A stretch of 64,000 nucleotides of DNA from Polytrichum commune (taxonomy: Eukaryota > Streptophyta > Polytrichopsida > Polytrichales > Polytrichaceae), in contig OX485803.1 of NCBI GenBank assembly GCA_950295325.1, positions 57,305,554 to 57,369,553 of the forward strand. Reading direction: 5' to 3'. Below, piece by piece: positions 10,621 through 22,237 of the stretch. Both the position numbers and the translations under genes were made by a program. Every line of letters begins with the position of its first letter. Position 1 is the first letter of the stretch. Under the pieces are notes generated by a model. It ran no database searches. It was not told the origin of the DNA and worked only from the letters and a program-made list of their open reading frames with translations.

Positions 10621-11561
10621 TGTCGCGCACCTCTCCATGAGGAGTGCCCGCAACACCATGGGCACAAGGGGGACCCCGGAGTGACACCCGGGACTTGTGA
10701 CGCCATTGGTGAGAGGGACCAAGTGATCCTAAGGTGGGTGAGGGCCCCGGGCGTTTAGAACGCCTCCCACCCACAAAGACTAGGAGTCATGAGGGTAAAG
10801 CCATAAGCTATGAGTAGCTTATGGCGTCCCGATTCTAGAATGCTAAAGAACACCTCAATCTGAGGTGTGAGCTAGGAGATATGGCACTTTGAGTGGGATG
10901 CTGTCCCGGGACAGCGCCCTGGAACAGCAGGGGCCTGGGAGTGGCTCCCGGGACTGCAAAGGTTTAAACAGGCATAACTTCCTCAATACTTGCCCGAATA
11001 GGGCAAGTGAGGTGTCCATAGGGATCTACGTGAAATGTAGATGACGATAGAGTGGTTGGTTGTTAGATTCAGAGACCGCACATGGAAGTTATGAAGGTCT
11101 GAAGCTGCAGGGAGGCTTCTAGACCCAGCGGCTAAGGGAAAATGTCTACTTGGCCCCAACTCTTGGTAGAGAGACAAAAGGGATGTTGACGGTGGGGGAG
11201 GGGCCCCGCCAAAAGTCCTAGAGGCTTATATGGGTGAGGCGGCTTTGCCGACCGACCCCCCCCGGAGCATACTTGGCAATGTGCTCCGGGTGGTTGTAGT
11301 GTTGTCCTAGCAACACTATGACCAAGTAGGGAGTGGACTTCCATGGATGGAAGTCCACCTTAGCGATGGGTTACCTACTAAGGGGAAAGAGTCCCGAATG
11401 CATGTGTAGGAGGGTTTGGTGACCAAATATGGGATTGAAGGTCCGCGGTTTTGGGAGCTAACCATGCATGTGCGTGGGATGTGCAGGTTAGCGCTCGGGA
11501 CACTTGCTAGAGTTGGAAAGCGATTGAGCTAAGTGGAGAAAAACTAGCAAGGGTCGCGACA
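10621..11561 (+). repeat. 3' LTR of the Ty3 element
   Basis: 941 bp. On line-by-line reading it is identical to the 5' LTR. It is followed by the target duplication AAACA. Confidence 0.97.
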
Positions 11562-11640
11562 AAACAACCTTGTGGGTGATTAATCCCACTTCGTTGTCAC
11601 AAACAACCTTGTGGGTCATTAATCCCACTTCGTTGTCACA
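11562..11640. repeat. 39-bp direct repeat next to the Ty3 insertion
   Basis: Two tandem copies starting AAACAACCTTGTGGGT differ at one base (GATTAATCC versus CATTAATCC). Each unit folds on itself (GTGGG against CCCAC). The Ty3 element landed at the edge of the first copy. The repeat belongs to the outer candidate LTR. Confidence 0.85.
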
Positions 11641-12384
11641 CAGTAAACAAATTACGATGCAGAAATGAAATGCAACTAGCCTCCAAAACCGGCTTGGAAT
11701 CACACACACAAGAAAAAGACAACGTGCCACAAGCAACCACACATTCGAGTCTTGAAGCCTTCAATTCTTTAATCTGTCCGTCTTCTATGGTCGGTCGAAG
11801 TCTCAGCTCTTCTTTTAAGAACCAACAGACTTCCCTCCACTCAAACAAGCACAAATCTTGATTGCTAACTTCCAAAACAACAAGTGAGATCTCTCATGAA
11901 TCACAAATCCCTCGTATTTTATTTCATATTCTTCTCAAAAACAACTCACACCGTGAGCTTCGAATCCACTTCTCTCTCTCTACAACTTCTCTCCCACAAT
12001 AATCACATCACATCTTTCCTTCACCACCTCTCCCTATCCATGCGAGAGACAAAGTTCTCTCTTATCCTCATCACATGGCTTCTAATCACCCATTGGTCCA
12101 AAGTAACTCAAGATAACTAAAAGACAAAAATAAACTATGAGTAAATAAAAAAGTAATCTATTTCTATCATTTGGTAAAGGTAACTAAGAGTAACTATGAG
12201 TAAACATAAAGGTAAGCAACTTCTATCCACTTCTATCCTTAGGTAATGATAACTAAAATAAACTATGAGTAAATAAAAAAAGTAATCTACTTCTATTCTT
12301 TATTATTTTTCTCCAAGACCAAGACTCACAATGCAATATTAAATACGTACACATCTATATAGTGTACGTATTTACATCACGACA

Positions 12385-13226
12385 ACGGGCGTTCGCCCGT
12401 GGGAGCTATATGAAGAAACCTGGTTATGTCTCAAAAAAGAGAAGGGGGAAGGCCCACGGGCGTTCGCCCGTGGGCCTTCCCCCTTTCCTTTTCTAATTCA
12501 TTCATCTATCTAGTATTCTAATTCACTCTCATTCTTTAATTGATACTATATGTCTAATTTTCTTCATACTCATATTTCTCTCAAACATTTATCTCTCTCA
12601 AACACATATTTCTCAAAAATATATTTCTCAAACACATACTCATATTTTCTCAAACACATATTTCTCTCAAACATACCCACTTACTTCTCTCAAACATTCT
12701 CATCTTTTATTCATATTCGTATAATGATTCTCATATGAGAGTTTCATTTTTTATTCATACATTCTATCTAATTTTCTTCATACAAGGCCCACGGGCGAAC
12801 GCCTGTGGGCCTTCTCACATCTATCTTTAATTCTATACCTCTATTATTTCTCTCATTCATTCCCATTTTTAATTCATATTTATACTCTACCTAGTTTCCT
12901 TCATACAAGGCCCACGGGCGTTCGCCCGTGGGCCTTCCCCCCTTCTAGTTTTCAATTCATACATCTATATAGCTGTCTCATTCCTACTCAAACATTTATT
13001 CTCATTTTTAATTTATACTACCTAATTAGTTTCCTCCATACAGGGCCCACGGGCGATCGCCCGTGAGGCAGCCCCACTTCTCGTTCTAGAGCCCACGGGC
13101 TTTCGCCCGTGGAGCTTGATTTTCTAAGTGAAAACAAACAAGTCCCACGGGCGAACGCCCGTGGGGCAACAACCCTAAACCCTAAACCATTGACTCACAT
13201 AGAGCCCACGGGTGTTCGCCCGTGGA
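12385..13226. repeat. Cluster of eight GC-rich palindromes
   Basis: Copies at 12385-12403 (right part of the split copy), 12442-12485, 12784-12813, 12907-12936, 13046-13067, 13091-13115, 13144-13165 and 13205-13226. The second has 21-bp arms extended by GGGGGAAGG/CCTTCCCCC. Centres vary as GATC, GTTC, GAAC, TTTC, mostly symmetrically, while the arms CCCACGGGC/GCCCGTGGG stay. Several copies share the lead-in CTTCATACAAGG and recur every ~120-135 bp, so a longer unit is repeated. The spacers are pyrimidine-rich and AT-rich (TTTCTCTCAAACA motifs). Confidence 0.95.
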
Positions 13227-13229
13227 GCT

Positions 13230-14790
13230 TGATTTTCTACATGACAAACAAATTGACCCTTTTCACACTGCCACCACAAATATCCACTATAAGAATTGGA
13301 ACTCACCAGGTTTCCTTGGTGGGGTCATTGCAATTGCTCTGCAATGTCAATAGAATTGCCTGCACACAAGGAAATCAAAAGCATATGCGTGAAACAAAGT
13401 GAACAAATTCAATCAACTAACCCAATTATCAGCTTCAAAACCCAAATTGAGCACAATGCAGACCTTTCTTCACTCCAATAATATATGAGTTTGGCTAATC
13501 ATGTCTTCAATAGATGATCACATAGCCACATTCAGACCTTCATTCACCTATGCATTTATAACCTGATTGAAGAGAATCCTACAAAAAAACACTTTAGGTT
13601 TGATTCCATTGACGACAACAATGGCCTACATGGAAAAGAAGGAAATATGGAGAATGCAGCAAACACATGAGATCAACAATCTGGCCACTACAAATAAATA
13701 TTCATCAAACAATGTGCCAGAATTTGTGGGCACATTCAAGAATCAATAACAGGCAAAAAGCAAGAGTGGAGAAAGATACATAGAATGGGCAATGCAATTG
13801 AGGAAAGGGAATGGGAGCTCATTCCAGATTGTGGCTAAAGACATGCATTCATACCCTGATTGTAGAGAATCCTACAAAACAACACTTTAGGATTGATTCC
13901 ATTGAGGATACCAATGGCGCACATGAAAATGGAGGAAACATGGAGAATTCAGCAAACAAATGAGATCACTGGGACAATACCAAGCAAAAAACTTCCAAGA
14001 ATCAATACCAAGCAAAAAAGAAGAATCAATGGAGCAATTTCGCCTCCTACACTCATACCAGATTGCAAAGAATAGGTGAAATTCTGTTGAGTACTCACCT
14101 TAATTGGATTGAAGGAGGTTTGATGGAGAGTTTGGGACTGCAGAAAGATGCAATGAGTGGGAAATGGGAATTGATGCCAGACTCTTCCAAATGTGCCAGA
14201 AATGTAACCACAGAAAAGGGTGTGAGCAATGGAATATGGAGGGAAGAGGTTTTGACCCAAAGGGTGCGACCCAAACGGCGAGGAGGGAAAGAGAAAGAGA
14301 ATGAGAAATAGAAAGACAAAGAAAAAGACAATTCCGGCGATGGCGCCTGGGAGGGAGTGAGGGATGGAGGAAGGAGCCAGGAGGGAAGAGAGGTGAGTGA
14401 GGGGGAGGTGGGAGACGAAACGAGGGCATTGTTGGCGGAATTCAATGCATGTTGGGAGGAATTCATTGCATGGTGGGAGGAATTCAATGCTGGTCCGAGA
14501 GCATTGAAGGCGCCTTGGGAGGGAGGGAAAGAGAAAGAGAGACGGGAAGAGGCTGGAGGGAGAAGAACAAAAGAACAAAAGAACAAAAGAAAAGATGGGT
14601 GGGAGAGGAGATGGATGGGAGGGCCATGGAGGGACGTGAGGGAGATGAAGGGACGGGAATATGACGGCCGAGGTACACGTCCTCCTTGCGATTGGACCTA
14701 CGATAGGCCATCATGTGAAGTGAGCCTACATGCCCACTTCACTATTCATCATTGGAAGAGAGCCTACATGAGCACTTGAGTTGGGAGTTG
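13230..14790. other. Non-coding region with diverged direct repeats
   Basis: No gene was recognised. Two diverged copies of a ~120-bp segment (about 13565-13685 and 13865-13985) share AGAGAATCCTACAAAA and GATTCCATTGA. Near 14430-14500 a ~24-bp unit around GGAGGAATTCA is repeated three times, next to purine-rich runs (14260-14620). Long Ser/Pro-rich open frames on the minus strand there are products of the purine bias. Confidence 0.5.
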
Positions 14791-14948
14791 CCTATATGTT
14801 CAAACCCAATGTAAAACCCAATGGGAACAACCTACAAGAACAAACATACAGGATGTGAAACCCAATGGGAACATGATATGAACCAAAATGAACCAACATG
14901 AACCAATATATGTGTATGTGTAAATGTGTATATATAATAAAAAATGAC

Positions 14949-15012
14949 ATAGTATCTTCAGTGACTACAATATAAGTATCTTCAATCACATAGTATCTTC
15001 AATCAATATAAG
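14949..15012. repeat. Copy of an AGTATCTTCA-type repeat
   Basis: The block AGTATCTTCAGTGACTACAA with neighbouring ATCTTCAATCAATATAAG recurs in rearranged order at 21688-21750. This shows that the 15-22 kb region is assembled from shared repeat pieces. Confidence 0.75.
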
Positions 15013-15192
15013 TTATTGATAGAATCTTAAAAGACATACTTTATTCAAAGTTTTTGAAAGACATACTTTAACATGCTCCAAAAGACAATCCCACCCTCCT
15101 TTGACAACAAAGTTTGGAGTTGCTAACCCTTTGCCATCCAATGAGGCCTAAAGGATAAAATATAACTCACCCGTTCAAATATGACCCCCAAC

Positions 15193-15758
15193 TATCTTGA
15201 TTTACCCAAATAGTATAATAGCTAGTTTGGACTTTAAGGCACATGACATAAACCACGTGATTAAAGATAACACATAGATTTAAATGTTAAACCACCCTAA
15301 TAAGTGACATTGGTGTCCAATGTTCATGGTATTTCGTGTCATGTGCGCTATTTGTGAAGGGCCTATACTAGCAATTTTAGATGCCAAGGGCAATTTGATT
15401 GATTGCCATGACCCCTAATTTTGCATTAGACCTACCAATGTTTGAGGGGCTCATCACAATATATAGTAGACCATGCCATGTAGGTTTTGCATACCACTTG
15501 AAAGTCTAGTAGACTTTTCGTATGGGTGAACTTGAACCCACTCTGGCTTCTTGACCAATCACATAAGTTGTATAACACTCGGGGGGGGCACTGGCGAAAA
15601 ACGTAGGAACTACGTGCGATAAAATATAGGGTCTTGTATAAAAATTTGGCGTAAAATTTGTAAATTATTAGATGTAGTATAGGGTGCTTTGGGATTGTAA
15701 AACATGATTATATGTAATATAGCATTTGACAAAACATGATTAAATTACCTAAGTGGTA
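15193..15758. repeat. 566-bp duplicated segment, copy A
   Basis: Nearly identical to 17010-17575 (same length, about six differences seen). It contains 384 bp of flanking DNA plus the first ~180 bp of the candidate G-tract DNA transposon. A shorter third copy of its first ~178 bp is at 20667-20844. Confidence 0.93.
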
Positions 15759-15807
15759 CATATAAAATAGCATGGAGAAAAAGCGATAGTTTCAAAAATT
15801 AAATACT

Positions 15808-16152
15808 TTGCCACCAAAATATGGCATGTTCTATATAGGAAGGGTTCAAAAGATAAGGGTGAAGGTTGGTACTAAGTGGGGCAATTGTTGGCAACCCATT
15901 GACTTGATAAAACGTGCAGTCCATAACGGAAATAGAGAAACGCTCTTCCCAACTGCTATGGCTTACCTCCATTGGTTCAAAAAACAACCGGGTCTCAACA
16001 AATATAAGTATGTTGAGAGTGACTGTGTGTGGGTTGATGTGGATGCTATTATCTCAACTATGTCTCTACTGTATGAATCAACTAGCAAAATCTACACCTT
16101 AGATGAGGTAGATGCAAACTCATTGAGTGAGTTTATTTCAAATAAAAAATAA
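15808..16152 (+). CDS. Unrecognised ORF inside the candidate DNA transposon
   Basis: 114 codons, with no ATG at the 5' limit (first ATG codes Met-7). The translation has GTKWGNCWQPIDLIKRAV and ESDCVWVDVDAIIS. No domain was recognised. It is the only open frame of note in the element and may be the remnant of a transposase or passenger protein. No catalytic motif can be pointed to. Confidence 0.3.
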   Translation: MPPKYGMFYIGRVQKIRVKVGTKWGNCWQPIDLIKRAVHNGNRETLFPTAMAYLHWFKKQPGLNKYKYVESDCVWVDVDAIISTMSLLYESTSKIYTLDEVDANSLSEFISNKK

Positions 16153-16871
16153 AACGTGCTAAATTTGTACTATCTCACACATGTGGAGATATAATTTGGA
16201 AAAATGGTTGAATGATCATTAGTATACCTTGAAATTTGTAGTATTCATTTCAGTTCGAGTACCCTCATATCTCCCACATGTGTAAATGGTAGCCTAGCTA
16301 GTTTAGGTGGATTTTGCTTGCATGGCGTGGGATTTTCCTCCAATGTGTAGGATTGGAAGATCAAGGCATCAATTGTAGGGATTCTGCAAACCTTGTAAAT
16401 GTGACTTTGAGACACATGTGGCTGGCCTGTTCCCTAAGACCTCAAGGTTTCTAACTGTGTTATCCAACACAACTTTTATTCGTTGGCTCGTGTTGCTTAA
16501 TGACATGTAATTGCAATCTTTTGTTGTTATTGTTTAGTGTTTTGCTTTGCCCGGACTTCAGTGTGACCCTGAACCCTAAACCCTAGTAAATGTTTGTTTC
16601 TCTTACTCTGTACATGTGCTTCTAACGAGAATTCTACTGTATCATACACTTTAAGGAATGGGGGCAATCAAGGGAAAAAAATACATATAAGTAATATAGG
16701 GTACCATAAAATCAACCATCCAAGAATTTATAATTACCAATAGGGTGCAAATAATCACAACATTTTACCATTATTTCAAAAATTAGCATCCCTTATAATC
16801 CTTTCTCATAGGTAAATAGCCCCCATTTTAATAGGTCATTATCGCAGGTGTATGCAAAATATACAAGGGAG

Positions 16872-16891
16872 TGCCCCCCCCCCCCCCCCCC
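16872..16891. repeat. Poly(C) tract
   Basis: About 18 consecutive C residues at the right end of the candidate DNA transposon, against 8 G in the left end. Homopolymer slippage or assembly error may affect its length. Confidence 0.9.
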
Positions 16892-17009
16892 GAGGTATAA
16901 CATGGGTGAAGGGCTTTTGATAGCTAATGTAAAGTGACCCCAAGGAAGTACATTATATTAATGTGGTTCACCATTTACTGTTAACTGATGCTATACATAT
17001 TATTGATAG

Positions 17010-17575
17010 TATCTTGATTTACCCAAATAGTATAATAGCTAGTTTGGACTTTAAGGAACATGACATAAACCACGTGATTAAAGATAACACAAACATTTAA
17101 ATGTTGAACCACCCTAATAAGTGACATTGGTGTCCAATGTTCATGGTATTTCGTGTCATGTGCGCTATTTGTGAAGGGCCTATACTAGCAATTTTAGATG
17201 CCAAGGGCAATTTGATTGATTGCCATGACCCCTAATTTTGCATTGGACCTACCAATGTTTGAGGGGCTCCTCACAATATATAGTAGACCATGCCATGTAG
17301 GTTTTGCATACCACTTGAAAGTCTAGTAGACTTTTCGTATGGGTGAACTTGAACCCACTCTGGCTTCTTGACCAATCACATAAGTTGTATAACACTCGGG
17401 GGGGGCACTGGCGAAAAACGTAGGAACTACGTGCGATAAAATATAGGGTCTTGTATAAAAATTTGGCGTAAAATTTGTAAATTATTAGATGTAGTATAGG
17501 GTGCTTTGGGATTGTAAAACATGATTATATGTAATATAGCATTTGACAAAACATGATTAAATTACCTAAGTGGTA
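17010..17575. repeat. 566-bp duplicated segment, copy B
   Basis: Copy of 15193-15758 in the same orientation, 1817 bp downstream. It includes the same left junction of the G-tract element, so the duplication happened after that insertion. Confidence 0.93.
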
Positions 17576-20500
17576 AATTACCTAGTAGACTATTATGAAG
17601 CACAAAATACAAATAATTAACCACATTAAGATTTGAGCAATACAATGAATGTGGCTTGCATTGATTTTCTATTGAAAAATAACTTCAAACAAATAGTAAT
17701 GTAAATCATTATCATAGTAGTGGTAATGTTTCTTGCACACACTTGTATGTCAATCACCTAATATACTAATTCATTTTGCTTCTAGTAATGGACCCCAAAA
17801 GTAGGGCGTGAATTTTTACTACCCAAGATGTGTTATTATACAATATTTCCAAGTGTTTCTTGACAACATCAATAAAATGGGGTCTCATGGTCACAACTAG
17901 TATTATCTTATAATACCCATTGTTGTTCATAAAAACAATTGAAGATGGGGAAAGATGTTATTTCATCACCCCTGGGCCAATAACTAACACATGACCCATT
18001 TCCATGTATTAAACATGTACTCAATACTGAAATTGTGGTTAGCAACACTCAAGCTTGATTATGTTTTTAAGATGCACCCATGGCATTGTGGACCCATAAC
18101 ATTAGTGGAATCCGAGCCAATGATTTGTTGGACCGACAGTGAATTTAGAAAGTGCGTGTGAACCTTCCATGATGGTGGGAGTGGCCGGTCTGATTTTTGG
18201 GCATAATCGGTCAACATCCCAATGTTTCCAAGTCCAGCCGGTTCCATAATGTGATTGTTTGGTTTTAGGGTTTAGGGTTTAGGGTTTAGGGTTTGGCAAA
18301 TACATGAATTTTAATTTTTAAAATAATAACCATAAAAACACCACGCAAATATATGACCCTATTACATTTAACCCTAAACCCTATTAGAATTAACATTATT
18401 TTACATTAATATTTGGCATCGCACGATGTACTGTTATTCCATTGGGCAATTCAAATGTATTACTTATGAGTTCATAATCACTCATGTTGAAAAGGTTGTT
18501 TGGACATTTAGGGCCTTCACTTATTTGTGTGAATAGGTGTGAAGCTAAGAAAAACCCACCCCCCTCCCCATAGGTAGAAAGAGAGTGTGTAGAAAAGATT
18601 GGACTTATATGTGCTCAAATATGGACATTAGGTAGGTTTAGTACTTAAGACATATGTAGAGACTTTGTAAGCGCTTTGGCTTTTCAATAATTAAAGGTTG
18701 ACCAAGTAATCATTGTGAAAGATTGACATGCAAATAGATAAATAGCATCACCAACTTCTTATGCAAGCGAGCAAATGTAAATAGAGAGTCTCTTCACATG
18801 TGGGGAACTTTGTGACCGTGGCTTTATGAATGGTTTTGTATCTTAGGTAGGGATTGATTAGATGGGACATTTGGGGAGAGGTCTTGGTGAGAGGTTATTA
18901 AGTGTGTTAATGAGGAGTTGGGTTGGGTGTGACTTCAACTTAGTGTTCTTGGGGGGGGGGGGGCATGTGGCTTTTTGTGAGATGAAGATCGAGGGTTCGA
19001 AACCTTAATAGACGGTAATGAGAAACATGATGACAAGAAAACACTATCCTTTACAATAAATTGGGCGTTCTTTGGGGGTAGTTGAGTTTGGGTGACCAAC
19101 CTACAAGGGATGCTCTCTCCATCAGTCAATTGTAATGCAGCTTTCAAAGATGTTTAGTTTCTTTTGCTAGGGGTTTGTTAAATGAAATCAACTCACTGCC
19201 AAGCTCTTGGGTGGGCAAATAGTGTGAATTGAGAGACAGCCACGATTGCATGTATTGTTGTAAGACTTTGTAAGACTTTATCCTATGAATCATCATCCAA
19301 ACACCGATTCAAAACCAAAACAACCTTAATTAATCATGTGAATGTCTTAGTGAAATTAATTTGTGACACCAAGATGATATCGGAATCACCTTTGAAGTCT
19401 TCCTTGAATATTTCATTGGCTTTATGTCTTATTTAAAATCCTAACTACACACCCAAGTGTCATGTATTACAATGTAGCATGCAAGAGGAAGATAATTGTG
19501 AGCAAGTATGGAATGTAGAATATATATTAAAAATGTTGAAACATTGGTGTTCATGCACTAAGGTTGATGAGGCTATTGTGGAAACCTCTAGCCTACTTAA
19601 AATTATCTAGGTGATGGATTCGAGCATTAGAAGCTTGAGCAGGATAACAATTGCGAATCATGACCAAGCAATCTAAAGTTGTTGAAATTGGAGTTGAGGA
19701 AGGTGTTCGTCTAGGCTCTGGAATCAAAGATTCTCTACTTTCCAATTTGGTTTTAAAGCAAGCAACTCTTACATTGTTCAATGTTGTGTAAGTGGATGGC
19801 GACACTAGCAAATTCTACATGGGTCATTTGTCAATGAAAACGAAGTTTAATGCCAAAATTTGTTGTGTCATGTTTTTAAAGTGGTCATGAATAAGATGAA
19901 ATGTTGCCAAATTAGGTTATCATTATAAAATACCCACTATGCAAGTGGTTGGCACCTCACAACCATATGCAACCTCTTAATTTGCCCACTTCACTTACAA
20001 AATCAAATGTGTCATAGGTTGGTGGATAACACTCCTAATTATGAAGGATGATAGGTGTAGTTTGTTTTTTGCAAAGGTGGCTAAATCAACATGTATTACT
20101 CACCCTTTCAATTAAAGCAACAATATTGCCAATTCCAAGCCAAATATAAGTGTCCAATAGGAAGCTAACTTAAGTGGCCTCCTCTTACCTTAGCGTAAAT
20201 ATGAGCCCATTCTCCTAACGTAGATAATGGGTGTCCATGATGTAAGGTGAGGTATCTACCCGTTTTTTTTTTTTTTGAAAGGTGGGCTTCTATGTGGAAG
20301 TTTGAAGAGAGGGGTGGGGGCGTAGTTAAGGGTGTGTGGGTGGTATTGAGGTATTTTAACAGGGTTCTATGGTGGTTTGTCAATGGACTACTTTTAGTTT
20401 TATTTTGTATATGATTGAATAGGTGAGGTATTTTATGGCAAGTTGGTATAAGGATTTCATTATTTTTTGGGTATGTTGAGGTTCTTGAGTTTTTCTTGTT
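17576..20500. other. Gene-poor AT-rich region
   Basis: No coding exon was recognised. It contains four TTTAGGG units (18264-18291), two inverted CCCTAAA units near 18370 and a G homopolymer near 18948-18962. Short ORFs lack any supporting feature. Confidence 0.4.
18264..18291. repeat. Interstitial telomere repeats (TTTAGGG)4
   Basis: Four perfect plant-type telomere units, followed about 80 bp later by CCCTAAACCC in opposite orientation. Two-unit tracts also occur at 13171-13188 and 16570-16584. Confidence 0.9.
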
Positions 20501-20844
20501 GGGTGGTATCGTTTTTTTCTTCACTCCTTCAATTACTGCTTGAGAAACAAATGAAACACCATAATAGAACTCTATTTCAATGAATAATCATTATTCTTGG
20601 CTCTAGATAGTCGAGCTATAGGTTTGACATACTACACAGTATACTTGATTCATTGAACATATACACATCTTGATTTACCCAAATAGTATAATAGCTAGTT
20701 TGGACTTTAAGGAACATGACATAAATCACGTGATTAAAGATAACACATAAATTAAAATGTTGAACCACCCTAATAAGTGACATTGGTGTCCAATGTTCAT
20801 GGTATTTCGTGTCATGTGCGCTATTTGTGAAGGGCCTATACTAG
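20501..20844. repeat. Composite of two repeats (D1 and short copy C)
   Basis: 20501-20665 matches 21960-22124 almost base for base (for example TTGGCTCTAGATAGTCGAGC). Directly after it, 20667-20844 is a copy of the first 178 bp of the 566-bp segment. The abrupt joins show repeated template switching or insertion. Confidence 0.85.
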
Positions 20845-21959
20845 ATGCCTAGCTAGGGGTCTCAAAGTGTTGGCAATATGATATTATTTGTCAACATAAG
20901 AAACTGCTCAAAGTGAATAAATATTTAAATTATGACATTTATTGTAGCACATTGCGATACTTTAGATGACGATTTTTTGTTTTAGTGTGCAAAGAGGAGA
21001 TATTCTTGAGCTTACTAAATGGCAAATGTCATGTGTTTACATTCTAGAATGATTGAGGAAGATATTCTTGAGCATAAGTCTAATGCCAAGCGTCATTTGT
21101 GTACTCTTTAGTGATCTTGTAGATCATGTGTGAAGCATAGGCATACACCTCATAACATTATTGAACATGCCCATGCCAAATAATTAGTAAGTGCACTTGA
21201 ATGCCAAGTGTCATGAGGTCACACTAATGTTGAAGTTGTTGGTCACTAGTGTATTCTAACAAATGCCTCAAACTAGGGTAAGTGACACTACTCTACATGT
21301 GACACTAAATACCATAGACAAAGTATTAACATGCATTCACTGACTATCTCATATGGCAAGCCTTGGGAAAGATTTGCATTATTAAGTATGTGACACTAAA
21401 TACCATAGACAGAGTATTATTTGCATTATTAAGTTGAGTACCTATAAGGTAGAGGTTGCTAGAACCAACACCCCGCCCAAAACCAACATTATATAAATGC
21501 CAAGGCCCACGGACAAACAATTTTATGTGCCATTAGTGGTGCCACCTCACACCGGCCTCTATCTCGGGTCAGTTCAAGGTGGGTTAAAGGCTTATTAAGA
21601 GAGCCAAATTTTAAAGATAAGTTGGCATGGTAAAAGGTCAGCTCATGTCTTTGCTCTTGTTGCTGCCAAACTTTCAAACTTATATTTATCTTCAATCAAT
21701 ATAAGTATCTCCAATCACATAGTATCTTCAGTGACTACAATATAAGTCAATGTAGCCAATGTAATGATGGTTTCTAACTCTACCAGCAAATGATTGGTCA
21801 AATCGTAGGTCCACATTGTTCCTTTTTTAATTTGCTACCCACAAAATTATGTTGGCATATTGGAAGGTCGGTCTTAAAGGTCACTTTGTTGTCAATACCC
21901 AATTCACTTATTGCTAGTTTTGTGGCGCATCCTATAGACCCTTCCCAAAGACTAAGTCT

Positions 21960-22124
21960 AGGTGGTATCGTTTTTCTCTTCACTCCTTCAATTATTGCTT
22001 GAGAAACAAATGAAACACCATAATAGAACTCTATTTCAATGAATAATCATTATTCTTGGCTCTAGATAGTCGAGCTATAGGTTTGACATACTACACAGTA
22101 TACTTGATTCATTGAACATATACA
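21960..22124. repeat. Repeat copy D2
   Basis: Second copy of 20501-20665, with the same GGTGGTATCG start and CATTGAACATATACA end but different flanks. Confidence 0.85.
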
Positions 22125-22189
22125 AGTTCATTGTATATTGTATTAGTTCATACATATATAAATACATATACATATATATATAAGTTTTA

Positions 22190-22234
<45 letters not shown>
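22190..22234. repeat. (TA)n microsatellite
   Basis: More than 15 consecutive TA units with CATATA-rich flanks. Confidence 0.95.

Positions 22235-22237
<3 letters not shown>

Larger units (their letters stand above)
4191..11561 (+). mobile_element. Complete Ty3-type chromovirus LTR retrotransposon
   Basis: All parts are present: 5' LTR 4191-5131, primer-binding site, one gag-pol frame, polypurine tract, 3' LTR 10621-11561, and a 5-bp target duplication AAACA at 4186-4190 and 11562-11566. Comparing the two 941-bp LTRs line by line, I saw no difference, so the insertion is very recent. Domain order is gag, protease, reverse transcriptase, RNase H, integrase, chromodomain, which defines chromoviruses. 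It sits inside an older candidate LTR. A decayed relative lies at 45531-48312. The uninterrupted frame and identical LTRs suggest it may still be competent to move; expression cannot be judged from the sequence. Confidence 0.97.
3860..12384. mobile_element. Candidate solo LTR carrying the nested Ty3 element
   Basis: Starts TGTCGGGTAG and ends TCACGACA (5-bp terminal inverted repeat TGTCG/CGACA), with ACGG on both sides (3856-3859 and 12385-12388) as a 4-bp target duplication. Without the inner Ty3 element it is about 1149 bp with no coding capacity seen, which fits a solo LTR or a small non-autonomous element. A CTATATGG motif lies near 4027 and a perfect 9-bp stem (GGACGTCAG/CTGACGTCC) near 4090. 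The insertion split a palindromic repeat: its left half GGCCCACGG is at 3851-3859 and the remainder at 12385-12403. No second copy is present in the window to confirm the ends. Confidence 0.5.
15578..16894. mobile_element. Candidate DNA transposon with G-tract termini
   Basis: Flanked by an 8-bp direct repeat GTATAACA (15570-15577 and 16895-16902). The left end is CTCGGGGGGGGCACT. The right end read inward is CTCG, then a ~20-base G tract, then GCACT. Both ends then carry TGCGATAA at about the same distance (~45-55 bp in), so the inverted repeats extend imperfectly. The size is about 1.3 kb. An 8-bp target duplication fits hAT-like elements, but the ends are not the usual CAGGG type. The left end was later duplicated as copy B. 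Confidence 0.5.

Noticed and set aside
13949-14586. Long Ser/Pro-rich ORFs on the minus strand
   Set aside because: They arise from purine-rich, low-complexity DNA in all three frames and have no domain or splice support.
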